A DNA stretch of 42,292 nt from Tardiphaga sp. (GTDB taxonomy: Bacteria > Pseudomonadota > Alphaproteobacteria > Rhizobiales > Xanthobacteraceae): the NCBI GenBank assembly GCA_030147505.1, contig JASBVG010000091.1, positions 1 through 42,292 on the forward strand, given 5' to 3'. The stretch's first letter is position 1. Every line of letters starts with the position of its first letter. The position numbers were made by a program, and so were the translations under genes. Positions 26,408 through 34,142 of the stretch are shown one piece after another. The notes under the pieces were generated by a model. It was not told the origin of the DNA. It saw nothing but the letters and a program-made list of their open reading frames with translations, and did no database searches.

Positions 26408-27013
26408 ATGCTCCGCATCACCGCCGCCGCGCTCGCGCTGATCGGCGCCATCCTGTTCGGCCAGGGCATCTATATCCATGCCAAGGCGATGCTCGCTCAG
26501 GTCCTGCTCGAACGTGCTTTCGCGCGTTCTCTCGCGAGCGGCCATCCAGTGAAGCCATGGTCATGGGCGGATACATGGCCGGTAGCCCGTATCGAAGTGA
26601 AGCGGCTGCATGCCAGCGCCATCGCGCTGCATGGAAGCAGCGGGCAGGCTCTCGCTTTCGGTCCCGGCCATGTGGAGAACACGCCGGAAGCTGGCGAGCG
26701 TGGCATCGCCATCTATTCGGCACATCGCGACACGCATTTCCGTTTTCTTGGTAATGTCGTAACTGGCGATCTCATTGACGTAACACGCCGCGACGGCCAA
26801 TCGTTTCGCTATCGGGTCACCGGCACCTCGGTCGTGGCCTTCGATGCCTCGAATATCGATGCACATGCCGATGAAACAGGATTGGCGCTGACAACCTGCT
26901 GGCCACTCGACGCTGTCACGCCGGGACCGCTGCGCTATGTCGTACACGCCATCATGCAGAGCGGACAACCGGCATCTCCGATTGCATTGGTCGAGCGGGC
27001 CCTGCCGAAGTAA
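26408..27013 (+). CDS. Class GN sortase (Gram-negative sortase)
   Basis: This 201-residue transpeptidase of the inner membrane has an N-terminal membrane anchor (about residues 3-22). The catalytic residues of sortases are present: His106 in YSAHRDTHF, Cys164 in LTTCWPLD and Arg176 in GPLRYVV. The TTCWP form of the active site is typical of the proteobacterial GN class, which usually occurs as a pair with one target. Here that is the LPKTA protein directly upstream in the same direction. The ATG at 26408 has AAGGA seven bases upstream. What the substrate is attached to in a Gram-negative cell has not been settled. Confidence 0.9.
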   Translation: MLRITAAALALIGAILFGQGIYIHAKAMLAQVLLERAFARSLASGHPVKPWSWADTWPVARIEVKRLHASAIALHGSSGQALAFGPGHVENTPEAGERGIAIYSAHRDTHFRFLGNVVTGDLIDVTRRDGQSFRYRVTGTSVVAFDASNIDAHADETGLALTTCWPLDAVTPGPLRYVVHAIMQSGQPASPIALVERALPK

Positions 27014-27069
27014 CCTGCCATAATCGAAGCGTGCGATCGAAACGCCGCCGAATGACAGGGAGTGAACGA

Positions 27070-27996
27070 ATGGCAAAAGTCGCAATCGTCGGCTGCGGCG
27101 CGATGGGATCGGTCTATGCGGCCTTGATGGTCGATGCAGGCCACGAGGTTCACGCGGTCACCGCATGGCCCGATCATGCCGAGGCCATGAACACCAAAGG
27201 TCTGCGCTGCGAGGGCATCAGCGGCGACCGCACCGTGCCGATCCATGGATCGACCACCACCGACGGGATCGGTTCCTGCGATCTCGTCATCATCGCCACG
27301 AAAGCCTTCGACGTCGAAGCAGCAGCCAAAAGCTGCTCTCCCCTGCTTGGCCCCGAAACTGTCGTGCAGACGATCCAGAACGGCCTTGGCTCTCCCGAAC
27401 TCGCAGCCCCGATCCTCGGCGCAGATCGTATCGCCGTCGGCGTGGTCGGCGGCTTCGGCGCCTCGATGCGCGGGCCCGGCCATGTGCATCACAATGGCAT
27501 GGAGATGATCCGCTTCGGCAGCTATGCGGGCTTGCCGAAACAGCTGGTGCAGGCATCGGCGAAAATCTGGGAGTCGGCCGGCTTTAGGGTCGCCCTGTTC
27601 GACGACATCAAGCAGATGGTGTGGGAGAAGCTGATCATGAACGTCGCCTTCTCCGGCACGTCCTGCACCACCGGATTGACCATCGGCCAGATCATCGACG
27701 ACGCCGATGCATGGAAGGTGGCGCGCGGCTGCGCCGAGGAAGCAATCGCCGTTGCCCGCGCCTCCGGCATTACGCTCGATGTCGGCGATCCCGTCGAACA
27801 TGTGCGCAAGCTCGGCGGAAAGATCCCGCATGCCAAGCCATCGATGCTGCTGGATTACGAGGCCGGCCGGCGCTGCGAGATCGACGCCATCGACGGTTCG
27901 ATCCCACGGCTCGGTAAGCCGCTTGGCGTCCCAACGCCGGTCAACGAGACGGTGGTCGGCATCGTCAAGGCACACGAGCGAAAGCTGCTTCACTAA
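27070..27996 (+). CDS. 2-dehydropantoate 2-reductase family protein
   Basis: This 308-residue NADPH-dependent reductase has the ApbA/PanE fold. A Rossmann domain begins VAIVGCGAMGSVYAALM. The segment VQTIQNGLGS holds the conserved NG. The helical C-terminal domain has MVWEKLIMNVAFSGTSCTTG with the catalytic Lys of the KL(I)MN motif, and SMLLDYEAGRRCEID. True PanE makes pantoate for coenzyme A, but many genomes carry several members with other 2-oxo acids as substrates, so I give no symbol. The ATG at 27070 has AGGGAG seven bases upstream. It follows the sortase by 56 bases and ends at a strong terminator. Confidence 0.85.
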   Translation: MAKVAIVGCGAMGSVYAALMVDAGHEVHAVTAWPDHAEAMNTKGLRCEGISGDRTVPIHGSTTTDGIGSCDLVIIATKAFDVEAAAKSCSPLLGPETVVQTIQNGLGSPELAAPILGADRIAVGVVGGFGASMRGPGHVHHNGMEMIRFGSYAGLPKQLVQASAKIWESAGFRVALFDDIKQMVWEKLIMNVAFSGTSCTTGLTIGQIIDDADAWKVARGCAEEAIAVARASGITLDVGDPVEHVRKLGGKIPHAKPSMLLDYEAGRRCEIDAIDGSIPRLGKPLGVPTPVNETVVGIVKAHERKLLH

Positions 27997-27999
27997 AGA

Positions 28000-28022
28000 A
28001 AACGGGCGCGAAGCGCCCGTTT
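28000..28022. terminator. Bidirectional rho-independent terminator
   Basis: ACGGGCGC (28002-28009), loop GAA and GCGCCCGT (28013-28020) form an 8-bp GC-rich stem flanked by A residues on the left and T residues on the right. It stops the reductase transcript and probably also the leftward TerC transcript, which ends at 28054. Confidence 0.75.
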
Positions 28023-28053
28023 AGAATTCGAAAGCTGTTCTTTGACAGGCGGG

Positions 28054-28887
28054 TCAAGCCGCCTGCTCTGCGTGCGCGGCCATGCTGCGGCGACGCCACA
28101 GGGCGCCGACCGCCAGCACCACGACGATGCCAAGCAAACCGCAGACGATCTCGCCGCCCGTGCCGTCACCGGTGAAGCGAATGCCGCTGCCGAGCGACGC
28201 AAATACGCCGTCGAGGCTGGTGCCGAGCGCACCGCCGAAGAAGGCGTGCAGTGCCGGCAGAACCGCCGGATCGGTGGCGATCACCTCGCCCGCGACCCAG
28301 CCAAGCAGTGCAGCACCGAGCCAGACCAGTACCGGTAGACGGGTCAGCAGCGCCATGATCAGCGCGGCACCGGCGACGATCAGCGGCACGCTGACGGCAA
28401 GGCCGAGGATCAGGAGCGGCACGCTGCCATTGGCGGCAGCGGCCACGGCGATGACGTTGTCGAGGCTCATCACGATGTCGGCGACGACCACGATTTGCAC
28501 GGCCGCCCACAGATGCGAGGCAGCCTTCACGCCATCCTCTTCTTCCTGTTCGGGCACCAGCAGCTTGGCGGCGATGACGATCAGCGCGAGGCCGCCGACC
28601 AGCTTGAGATAGGGCAGCGCCATCAGCGAGGCGACGATGCCCGTGAAAATGATACGGAGAATGACAGCAGCGGCAGCGCCAAGAATCATGCCCCACATGC
28701 GCTGCTTCGGCTCGAGGCCACGGCAGGCCAGCGCGATCACGAGCGCATTGTCACCTGACAGCAGCACGTTGATCCAGATGATCTTGCCGACGGCAACCCA
28801 GAAGGCGGGATGCTGCATCTCGACTTGAAACTGAGTGAAAACCGACTTGATCGTTGCCGGGTCGAAAACTTGCAGTATCCAGTCCAC
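28054..28887 (-). CDS. TerC family integral membrane protein
   Basis: This 277-residue protein has about seven membrane helices. It carries the two TerC signature segments with acidic residues inside the membrane: NVLLSGDNALVIALACRGL and DIVMSLDNVIAVAAAANG. Relatives (YjbE/MntP-like TerC proteins) export manganese or help load metal onto secreted enzymes; a tellurium role is historical only. A variable loop with PEQEEEDG lies at about residue 110. The start is GTG at 28887, with AGGGG six bases upstream. I could not find a yybP-ykoY manganese riboswitch before it. It is downstream of ndk but separated by a hairpin. Confidence 0.87.
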   Translation of the reverse strand: MDWILQVFDPATIKSVFTQFQVEMQHPAFWVAVGKIIWINVLLSGDNALVIALACRGLEPKQRMWGMILGAAAAVILRIIFTGIVASLMALPYLKLVGGLALIVIAAKLLVPEQEEEDGVKAASHLWAAVQIVVVADIVMSLDNVIAVAAAANGSVPLLILGLAVSVPLIVAGAALIMALLTRLPVLVWLGAALLGWVAGEVIATDPAVLPALHAFFGGALGTSLDGVFASLGSGIRFTGDGTGGEIVCGLLGIVVVLAVGALWRRRSMAAHAEQAA

Positions 28888-28922
28888 CGCGCGCCCCTCT
28901 TTCGTTTGTTCGTTTAATGAAT

Positions 28923-28946
28923 GCCGGCGCGCCCCCGCGCGCCGGC
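28923..28946 (-). terminator. Terminator hairpin after ndk
   Basis: GCCGGCGCGC (28923-28932), a 4-base loop and GCGCGCCGGC (28937-28946) form a perfect 10-bp stem. On the leftward transcript it follows the ndk stop by about 23 bases and is followed by ATTCATTAAA, a weak T/A tail. It lies before the terC start, so terC probably has its own promoter or depends on read-through. Confidence 0.6.
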
Positions 28947-28969
28947 AGACAGTTTAATTCGACCGAAGC

Positions 28970-29392
28970 CTAGCCGACAATCTCGTTGCCCGAGAAGAAC
29001 TGCGCGATTTCGATCGCAGCAGTCTCGGCAGCGTCCGAACCGTGCACCGAGTTCTCGCCGATCGACTTGGCATGAGCCTTGCGGATGGTGCCTTCGGCGG
29101 CCTTCGACGGATCGGTGGCGCCCATCACGTCACGATACTTCAGGATCGCGCCTTCGCCTTCCAGCACCTGCACGACGACCGGACCCGAGGTCATGAAATC
29201 GACGAGCTCGCCGAAGAACGGACGCTCCTTGTGGACGGCGTAGAAGGTGCCGGCCTGTTCGCGGGTCATGCGGATGCGCTTCTGCGCGACGATGCGCAGA
29301 CCGGCCTTCTCGATCAGCGCATTGATCGCGCCGGTCAGATTACGCTCGGTCGCGTCGGGCTTCAGAATCGAAAAGGTACGCTCGATGGCCAT
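28970..29392 (-). CDS. ndk: Nucleoside diphosphate kinase
   Basis: It moves the gamma-phosphate of ATP onto NDPs and dNDPs, balancing nucleotide pools. It has 140 residues, the normal length. ERTFSILKPDATERN is the N-terminal signature. The active-site His lies in NSVHGSDAAETAAIEI, matching the family motif N-x-x-H-G-S-D. The ATG at 29392 has GAGGA six bases upstream. It is probably a single-gene unit between its own terminator and the divergent Gly-rich protein gene. Confidence 0.98.
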   Translation of the reverse strand: MAIERTFSILKPDATERNLTGAINALIEKAGLRIVAQKRIRMTREQAGTFYAVHKERPFFGELVDFMTSGPVVVQVLEGEGAILKYRDVMGATDPSKAAEGTIRKAHAKSIGENSVHGSDAAETAAIEIAQFFSGNEIVG

Positions 29393-29663
29393 GGTTCATC
29401 CTCGAATAACGGCAGTTGGAAAGATGGCGGCTTATATCGGTGCGCTCCGCGCCCCGCAAGCGATCCGTCCCAATGTGGCTGCCCTCCCACGCCTAGGGCA
29501 GCTGTCGCGGAACTGTCCAAAATGTCACCCAGATGAACCATTTCTAAAGGGCCTGACCGACCTGCATTCAGTTTGAGGGGTCTAGCGTGCCCCCCAGAGC
29601 ACGCCCCACCGCTACCGGCGGCGATCCACCGGCCAAGGACGTGCCAGATCGATGGAGATGACG

Positions 29664-29948
29664 ATGTTCCGCAAGATTGCACTGACTTTGGTCGCTGCGA
29701 CAGCCTTGGGCGCCGCAGCTCTGGCGCCGACCTCCGCCTCCGCCTGGGGCGGACACGGCGGATGGCACGGTGGTGGTGGCTGGCACGGAGGCGGCTGGCA
29801 TGGCGGCGGCTGGGGTGGGCCTCGCTTTTATGGCGGCCCGCGCTTCGCCGGCGGCTCCTACTATTACGGCGGTGGCGGCTGCTGGGTCCGGCGGGTCGTC
29901 CCCACCCCCTGGGGCCCGCGCTGGCGGACGGTAAATCGCTGCTACTAG
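29664..29948 (+). CDS. Small exported Gly/His/Trp-rich protein
   Basis: This 94-residue protein starts MFRKIALTLVAATALGAAAL and ends its signal near SASA at residue 27. The mature part (about 67 residues) begins with tandem GWHGGG units (three to four copies), continues with GGPRF repeats and Tyr/Gly runs, and ends in a compact segment with two Cys (GCWVRR and VNRCY). His-rich glycine repeats can bind metal, and the Cys pair may form a disulfide. Both ideas are inference. Similar short proteins are frequent in Bradyrhizobium relatives. The ATG at 29664 has GGAG six bases upstream; an ATG at 29652 is possible. A perfect terminator follows. Confidence 0.75.
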   Translation: MFRKIALTLVAATALGAAALAPTSASAWGGHGGWHGGGGWHGGGWHGGGWGGPRFYGGPRFAGGSYYYGGGGCWVRRVVPTPWGPRWRTVNRCY

Positions 29949-29962
29949 GAATTTACCAAAGG

Positions 29963-29992
29963 AACGCCCGGCCATTTCGGCCGGGCGTTTTT
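29963..29992 (+). terminator. Rho-independent terminator
   Basis: AACGCCCGGCC, loop ATTTC, then GGCCGGGCGTT and a run of T. The 11-bp stem at 29963-29989 with five T residues is a textbook terminator 15 bases after the Gly-rich protein stop. Confidence 0.92.
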
Positions 29993-30113
29993 CGCACACG
30001 GCTGTGGATATTTCATCCTTTCTTGAATCAAACACGCTGAAATCCGGGAATTGCGAAACATTTTTCGCTCGCATGACTTGCCTCGCTATCAGTACGGCAA
30101 CGGACATTCTCGG

Positions 30114-30296
30114 ATGGACATGACTTCACCTTTCTCAAATGACGGCGATGACGAGATGGACCGCACGACCGCTGCGGCGATCTGCAACGCCATCGCAGAG
30201 CGCCTGCGCCGGGACATGGGAACCGACGAGCCCATGCCCTCTCGCCTGCAGATGTTGTTGAGCGAGTTGCGGCAGCGCGACGACGAGGGCGCCTGA
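30114..30296 (+). CDS. Small acidic protein, NepR-like
   Basis: This 60-residue protein (start 30114, or ATG 30120, since neither has a strong ribosome site) has a pattern IAERLRR...EPMPSRLQMLLSEL. This resembles the helix-turn-helix core of NepR anti-sigma factors (IGxxLRxxY..V..EPVPDRFxxLLxxL), including the EPxP turn, the Arg two residues later and LLxxL. It differs in a shorter linker and Ser for the usual Asp. NepR normally sits beside phyR and ecfG, which are not in this window. It is 47 bases upstream of the ABC-F gene in the same direction. It could equally be an unrelated small protein. Confidence 0.5.
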   Translation: MDMTSPFSNDGDDEMDRTTAAAICNAIAERLRRDMGTDEPMPSRLQMLLSELRQRDDEGA

Positions 30297-30343
30297 GCGC
30301 AAATCCCGGTTGCCTTTGCGCGTTGTAGCGGTGACAACGCCGC

Positions 30344-32206
30344 ATGCTTTCCATCAATGACATTTCCATCCGCATCGCCGGCCGGCTCCTGATCGACAGC
30401 AGCACGGTGCAGATCGCCCCCGGCGCACGCGTCGGTTTCATCGGCCGCAATGGCGTCGGAAAATCGACCCTGTTCCATGCCATTCGCGGTGATCTCTCCG
30501 TTGAGGGCGGCAGCATCGTGATCCCCCCGCGCTGGCGGATCGGCAACCTCGCACAGGAAGCGCCCGACGGACCGGAAAGCCTGATCACCGTCGTCCTCAA
30601 GGCCGATATCGAACGTCACACCCTGCTCGCCGAAGCCGAGACGGCAACCGATCCGGACCGGATCGCCGAAATCCAGACCCGCCTTGTCGATATCGACGCC
30701 CATTCCGCCCCTGCCCGCGCCGCGGCCATTCTGAGCGGTCTCGGCTTCTCGGCCGAAGATCAATTGCGTTCCTGTTCCGAATTCTCGGGTGGCTGGCGCA
30801 TGCGCGTGGCGCTTGCCGCGACGCTGTTCGCAGCGCCTGACCTCTTGCTGCTCGACGAGCCCACCAACTATCTCGACCTCGAAGGCACGTTGTGGCTCGA
30901 GGACCATCTGGCGAGCTATCCGCGCACGGTGATCGTCATCAGCCATGACCGCGATCTGCTCGACGTCTCCGTGAACGAGATCCTGCATCTCGACCGCGGC
31001 AAGCTGGTGCATTATCGCGGCACCTATTCGAATTACGAGGAATTCCGCGCCAATCGCGAAGCGCTGCAGGCGAAGAATTTCGAGCGCCAGCAGGCCGAAC
31101 GCAAGCGTCTGCAGGACTTCGTCGACCGCTTCAAGGCGAAGGCCTCGAAGGCCCGCCAGGCGCAGTCGCGCGTCAAGATGCTGGAACGGATGAAGCCGGT
31201 TGCTGCCATCGTCAGCGATGAGGTGCGCGAAATTCACTTCCCCGCGCCCGAAAAGATGCTTTCGCCGCCAATCCTGGCTCTCGACAATGTCGCGGTGGGC
31301 TATGAGCCGGGCAAACCGGTGCTCAGCAAGGTGACGCTCCGCGTCGATACAGAGGACCGTATTGCCCTGCTTGGCTCCAACGGCAACGGCAAATCGACGC
31401 TGGTGAAGCTGATCGCCAACAAGCTGCAGCCGTTCTCGGGCGCGGTCACCCGCGCGGACAAGCTGTCCGTCGCCTATTTCGCCCAGCATCAAGTGGACGA
31501 GCTGGTGATGGACGCATCGGTCTACGATCATATCCGCAAGCTGATGCCCGAGGCGCCGGAGTCGAAAGTCCGCGCCCGCGCCGGCAATATCGGGTTCTCG
31601 GGCAAGGCGGCCGATACCGTGGTGAAGAGCCTGTCCGGCGGCGAGAAGGCACGCCTGTTGCTCGGCCTCGCGACCTTCTACGGCCCGAACATGATCATCC
31701 TGGACGAGCCGACCAACCATCTCGACATCGACAGCCGCGCGGCGCTGGCCGAAGCCATCAACGAGTTCCCCGGTGCCGTGATCATGGTCTCGCATGACCG
31801 CTATCTGATCGAGGCCTGTGCCGATCAACTGTGGGTCGTGGCGAACAAGACAGTCACCAGCTTCGACGGCGATCTCGAAGACTATCGCAAACTGGTGATG
31901 CAGACGCGCGATCCGCGTACGCCAGCGCGCGAGCGTGCTGCCACCGACGACAAGCCGGCGCGCACGAAAGAAAAACGCGTCTCACCGAAACAGCAGGTCG
32001 CAGAAGCCGAGGCCGAGATGGAGCGCATCGGGGGGATCATCGAGAAGATCGATATCGCACTCACGCTGCCGGACATTTTTACGCGCGATCCCAAACAGGC
32101 TGCACAACTCACCAAAGCCCGCGCCGCCGCGGCCGATGCATTGGCCCGCGCGGAAGAGCAATGGCTGACCGCCAGCGCCCTGCTGGAAGACGTAAACAGC
32201 GTGTAA
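30344..32206 (+). CDS. ABC-F family ATP-binding protein
   Basis: This 620-residue soluble protein has two ABC cassettes and no membrane domain. Walker A copies are GRNGVGKST (about residue 36) and GSNGNGKST (about 346). The signatures are FSGGWRMR and LSGGEKARL; the Walker B copies are LLLLDEPTNYLD and MIILDEPTNHLD. Between them lies the charged linker (P-site tRNA interaction motif), with ERQQAERKRLQDFVDRFKA. After the second cassette is a basic linker and a coiled coil (about 560-615). The length and C-terminal coiled coil are closer to YheS/Uup than to EttA. ABC-F proteins act on stalled or initiating ribosomes. The ribosome site before 30344 is weak. There is no sign of an antibiotic-resistance context. 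Confidence 0.92.
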   Translation: MLSINDISIRIAGRLLIDSSTVQIAPGARVGFIGRNGVGKSTLFHAIRGDLSVEGGSIVIPPRWRIGNLAQEAPDGPESLITVVLKADIERHTLLAEAETATDPDRIAEIQTRLVDIDAHSAPARAAAILSGLGFSAEDQLRSCSEFSGGWRMRVALAATLFAAPDLLLLDEPTNYLDLEGTLWLEDHLASYPRTVIVISHDRDLLDVSVNEILHLDRGKLVHYRGTYSNYEEFRANREALQAKNFERQQAERKRLQDFVDRFKAKASKARQAQSRVKMLERMKPVAAIVSDEVREIHFPAPEKMLSPPILALDNVAVGYEPGKPVLSKVTLRVDTEDRIALLGSNGNGKSTLVKLIANKLQPFSGAVTRADKLSVAYFAQHQVDELVMDASVYDHIRKLMPEAPESKVRARAGNIGFSGKAADTVVKSLSGGEKARLLLGLATFYGPNMIILDEPTNHLDIDSRAALAEAINEFPGAVIMVSHDRYLIEACADQLWVVANKTVTSFDGDLEDYRKLVMQTRDPRTPARERAATDDKPARTKEKRVSPKQQVAEAEAEMERIGGIIEKIDIALTLPDIFTRDPKQAAQLTKARAAAADALARAEEQWLTASALLEDVNSV

Positions 32207-32249
32207 TTTGCAGAATTCGGTGCGGCCGCACAGCGGCCGGCTTGCGGCA

Positions 32250-32269
32250 AAATCTGGACAGACAGATTT
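32250..32269. terminator. Hairpin between convergent genes
   Basis: AAATCTG (32250-32256) and CAGATTT (32263-32269) form a 7-bp stem with a 6-base loop, in the 78-base gap between the ABC-F and hydrolase gene ends. The flanking GC-rich palindromes at 32222-32248 may add structure. Confidence 0.35.
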
Positions 32270-32284
32270 GCTGTCAACCGGCCG

Positions 32285-33271
32285 TCAGCCCGTCAAGGGC
32301 GCCGCAAGGAACGCCTGGACGCACTCCAACAGACGCAATCGGTGACGCTCCATCAGCATGGTGTGCGTACCTTCCGGCAGCATTTCGAGCCTGTTTGTCG
32401 CACGCGCCGGTAGCGCCTCAAAAAGCGCGCGGGCCATATAAGGCGGCGTATCGTTGTCCCATTCGGGACTGACGAGAAGCGTCGGCGGCCGTATTGCGGC
32501 CGGGTCGAAATACGGCACCCCCGCGTAGTAATAATCGACCACATCCTGGATGACGCCATTGGGTGCGCGCAGGAATGGCGGATCGGCCGCCATGTTGCGA
32601 GGATCCGTCGCCCATGTCGCCTCTGCCCAGCGTTCGAACCACCCGTCGGGAATGAGCGTTTCCCGTGCATCGGACGGCACGCCGGTGAGCCAGCGCGTAT
32701 ACGCCTCGGCGGGCGTTACGGTTCTATATGCGGGCAAGGTCTGCCCGATCATGGCGGCCGTTCGTTCATCGGGGCGCCTCAGCCATAATGGCGCGAACAG
32801 AACCAGCCGCACGATCTCATCGGGATTGCGCGATGTGTAGGTGGCAACCAGGGTCGTTCCCCATGACCAGCCGATCAGGCAAAGCGCAGCAATGCCACGC
32901 CGCGCCCGGATGAACCGGACGGCGGCACCGATATCACTGAGCGCAACATCGCCGCGCACGATCGGCGGATTGTCCTGCGCGGGGCGATCCATCTCGGCCG
33001 GGCGCGTCGACCGGCCATAGCCGCGCAGATCGAGCAGATAGACGTCGAAGCCGCGCGCGGCGATGAAATCCATCCATGAGAAGCCGTCGAGCGACAGATC
33101 GAAACTGGTCGAAGCCGGATAGGTCGCGCCATGGACGAACAGAACCGTTTGGCCGGCTTCGAAATGCGTCATGCCGCGGGGATATTTGTTGCGAACGAAC
33201 AGATCGATCCCGGCATCGCCCGACGGGATCATGAACTCTTCGCAATCCAGTTCGCTGCCAGTTGCTGTCAT
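32285..33271 (-). CDS. Alpha/beta hydrolase of the catabolic cluster
   Basis: This 328-residue hydrolase has a nucleophile elbow GWSWGT with Ser136, an acidic residue in PEWDNDTP and a final His in EGTHTM, which give a catalytic triad. The N-terminal FVHGATYPAS holds the oxyanion hole, and LLDLRGYGRS is typical of the fold. A cap of about 100 residues (170-270) makes it larger than simple esterases. It is 30 bases after the TetR gene in the same direction, and next to a divergent aromatic hydroxylase, so it probably cleaves an ester or a ring-fission product of the same pathway. The substrate is unknown. The ATG at 33271 has GGAGGG seven bases upstream. Confidence 0.83.
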   Translation of the reverse strand: MTATGSELDCEEFMIPSGDAGIDLFVRNKYPRGMTHFEAGQTVLFVHGATYPASTSFDLSLDGFSWMDFIAARGFDVYLLDLRGYGRSTRPAEMDRPAQDNPPIVRGDVALSDIGAAVRFIRARRGIAALCLIGWSWGTTLVATYTSRNPDEIVRLVLFAPLWLRRPDERTAAMIGQTLPAYRTVTPAEAYTRWLTGVPSDARETLIPDGWFERWAEATWATDPRNMAADPPFLRAPNGVIQDVVDYYYAGVPYFDPAAIRPPTLLVSPEWDNDTPPYMARALFEALPARATNRLEMLPEGTHTMLMERHRLRLLECVQAFLAAPLTG

Positions 33272-33301
33272 ACGGGCACCCTCCCCAGCCGCCGACGATG
33301 A

Positions 33302-34006
33302 TCAGCGGCCCTGCGTCACGATCTGCATGAACAGCGCGCTGAGCTCCCGCGCCATGGCCTCATCGGTTTCGGGAACGAAGCGGCCGGTCTGAACCCGCTG
33401 AAATACCATCCGTTGCTGCAGCAGCGCATAGACCGCGCGCATGGCGAGTTCGACACGCCGATCAACGACATCGCCGTCAACCTTCTTCATGTGGTGGCGC
33501 ACGATGGCGCTGATGCGGTCGGTCACGTGCAGGATCAAAGCGGACGCACGCTCATAGATCTCGTCATCCCCGAGCAGATAAGCGGGGCGGAGCAGATTGC
33601 GCTGGCGCGAATAGTAGCGCGTGAGATTATGGAGGATCTTGTAGATGGATTCCTCGAGCGGCTGGTGCTCGTGCCGTTCGAGCCGCATGCTCTCGTCGAT
33701 ATTGGCGATCTGACGATCGCGGATCGACTCATGCAGCGCCACCAGGATGCTCGCCTTGTCGCGAAACCGCGCATAGATCGACGCGGGGACGCATCCGGCC
33801 CGCGCGGCGATGTCCGGGATGGTGATGTCCTCAAACGTCCGGCCGTCGAGCAATTCATCGAGAGCCTGGATGATGTCCTGCAACCGCTTTTCGCTACGCG
33901 CCTGCTTGGGCGCATTCACCCGCTGCAAACGGACGATCGGCTCGAGATCGCGCGCCTTGGTTTGCTGTCTGCTCTTTGAGCTGCTGGTGCTGCGTGGCTT
34001 TGGCAC
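33302..34006 (-). CDS. TetR family transcriptional regulator
   Basis: This 234-residue repressor-type protein has an N-terminal basic Ser/Lys stretch, then a TetR helix-turn-helix at about residues 38-85 (DITIPDIAARAGCVPASIYARF, split here as DITIPDIAARAG and CVPASIYARFRDK). The C-terminal helical domain would bind an inducer. It starts at GTG 34006, with GGA seven bases upstream. It is transcribed opposite to the FAD hydroxylase. The intergenic region has two operator-like palindromes, so it probably represses both directions and releases DNA when the substrate is present. Confidence 0.9.
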   Translation of the reverse strand: MPKPRSTSSSKSRQQTKARDLEPIVRLQRVNAPKQARSEKRLQDIIQALDELLDGRTFEDITIPDIAARAGCVPASIYARFRDKASILVALHESIRDRQIANIDESMRLERHEHQPLEESIYKILHNLTRYYSRQRNLLRPAYLLGDDEIYERASALILHVTDRISAIVRHHMKKVDGDVVDRRVELAMRAVYALLQQRMVFQRVQTGRFVPETDEAMARELSALFMQIVTQGR

Positions 34007-34075
34007 GACGTCATCCGGAATTATGCCCCTCCCCTTGTTCCATATTCGCCGGCTCAGGGCGAGCGAAACCTCCGC

Positions 34076-34120
34076 TTGACAAACTAGAATGCCGTTCTAA
34101 AAAACATGAACGTCATTCTA
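34076..34120. promoter_or_regulatory. Tandem operator palindromes and -35 box for the TetR/hydroxylase promoters
   Basis: TAGAATGCCGTTCTA (34085-34099) is an inverted repeat with arms TAGAA and TTCTA. ATGAACGTCATTCTA (34106-34120) matches the reverse complement of the first at 12 of 15 positions. The centres (34092 and 34113) are 21 bp apart, two helical turns, so two dimers could bind the same face. TTGACA at 34076-34081 is a rightward -35 box overlapping the site. The start codon of the hydroxylase is 23 bases beyond. Confidence 0.65.
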
Positions 34121-34142
34121 ATAATAAGCAAGGAAGATCGTC

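Noticed and set aside
28888..28969. Possible manganese (yybP-ykoY) riboswitch before terC
   Set aside because: The short leader is mostly the ndk terminator stem; none of the conserved loops of that riboswitch can be found.
30089..31828. Antisense frame of 579 codons over the ABC-F gene
   Set aside because: Overlaps both Walker motifs of a clear ABC-F protein and has no recognisable domain.
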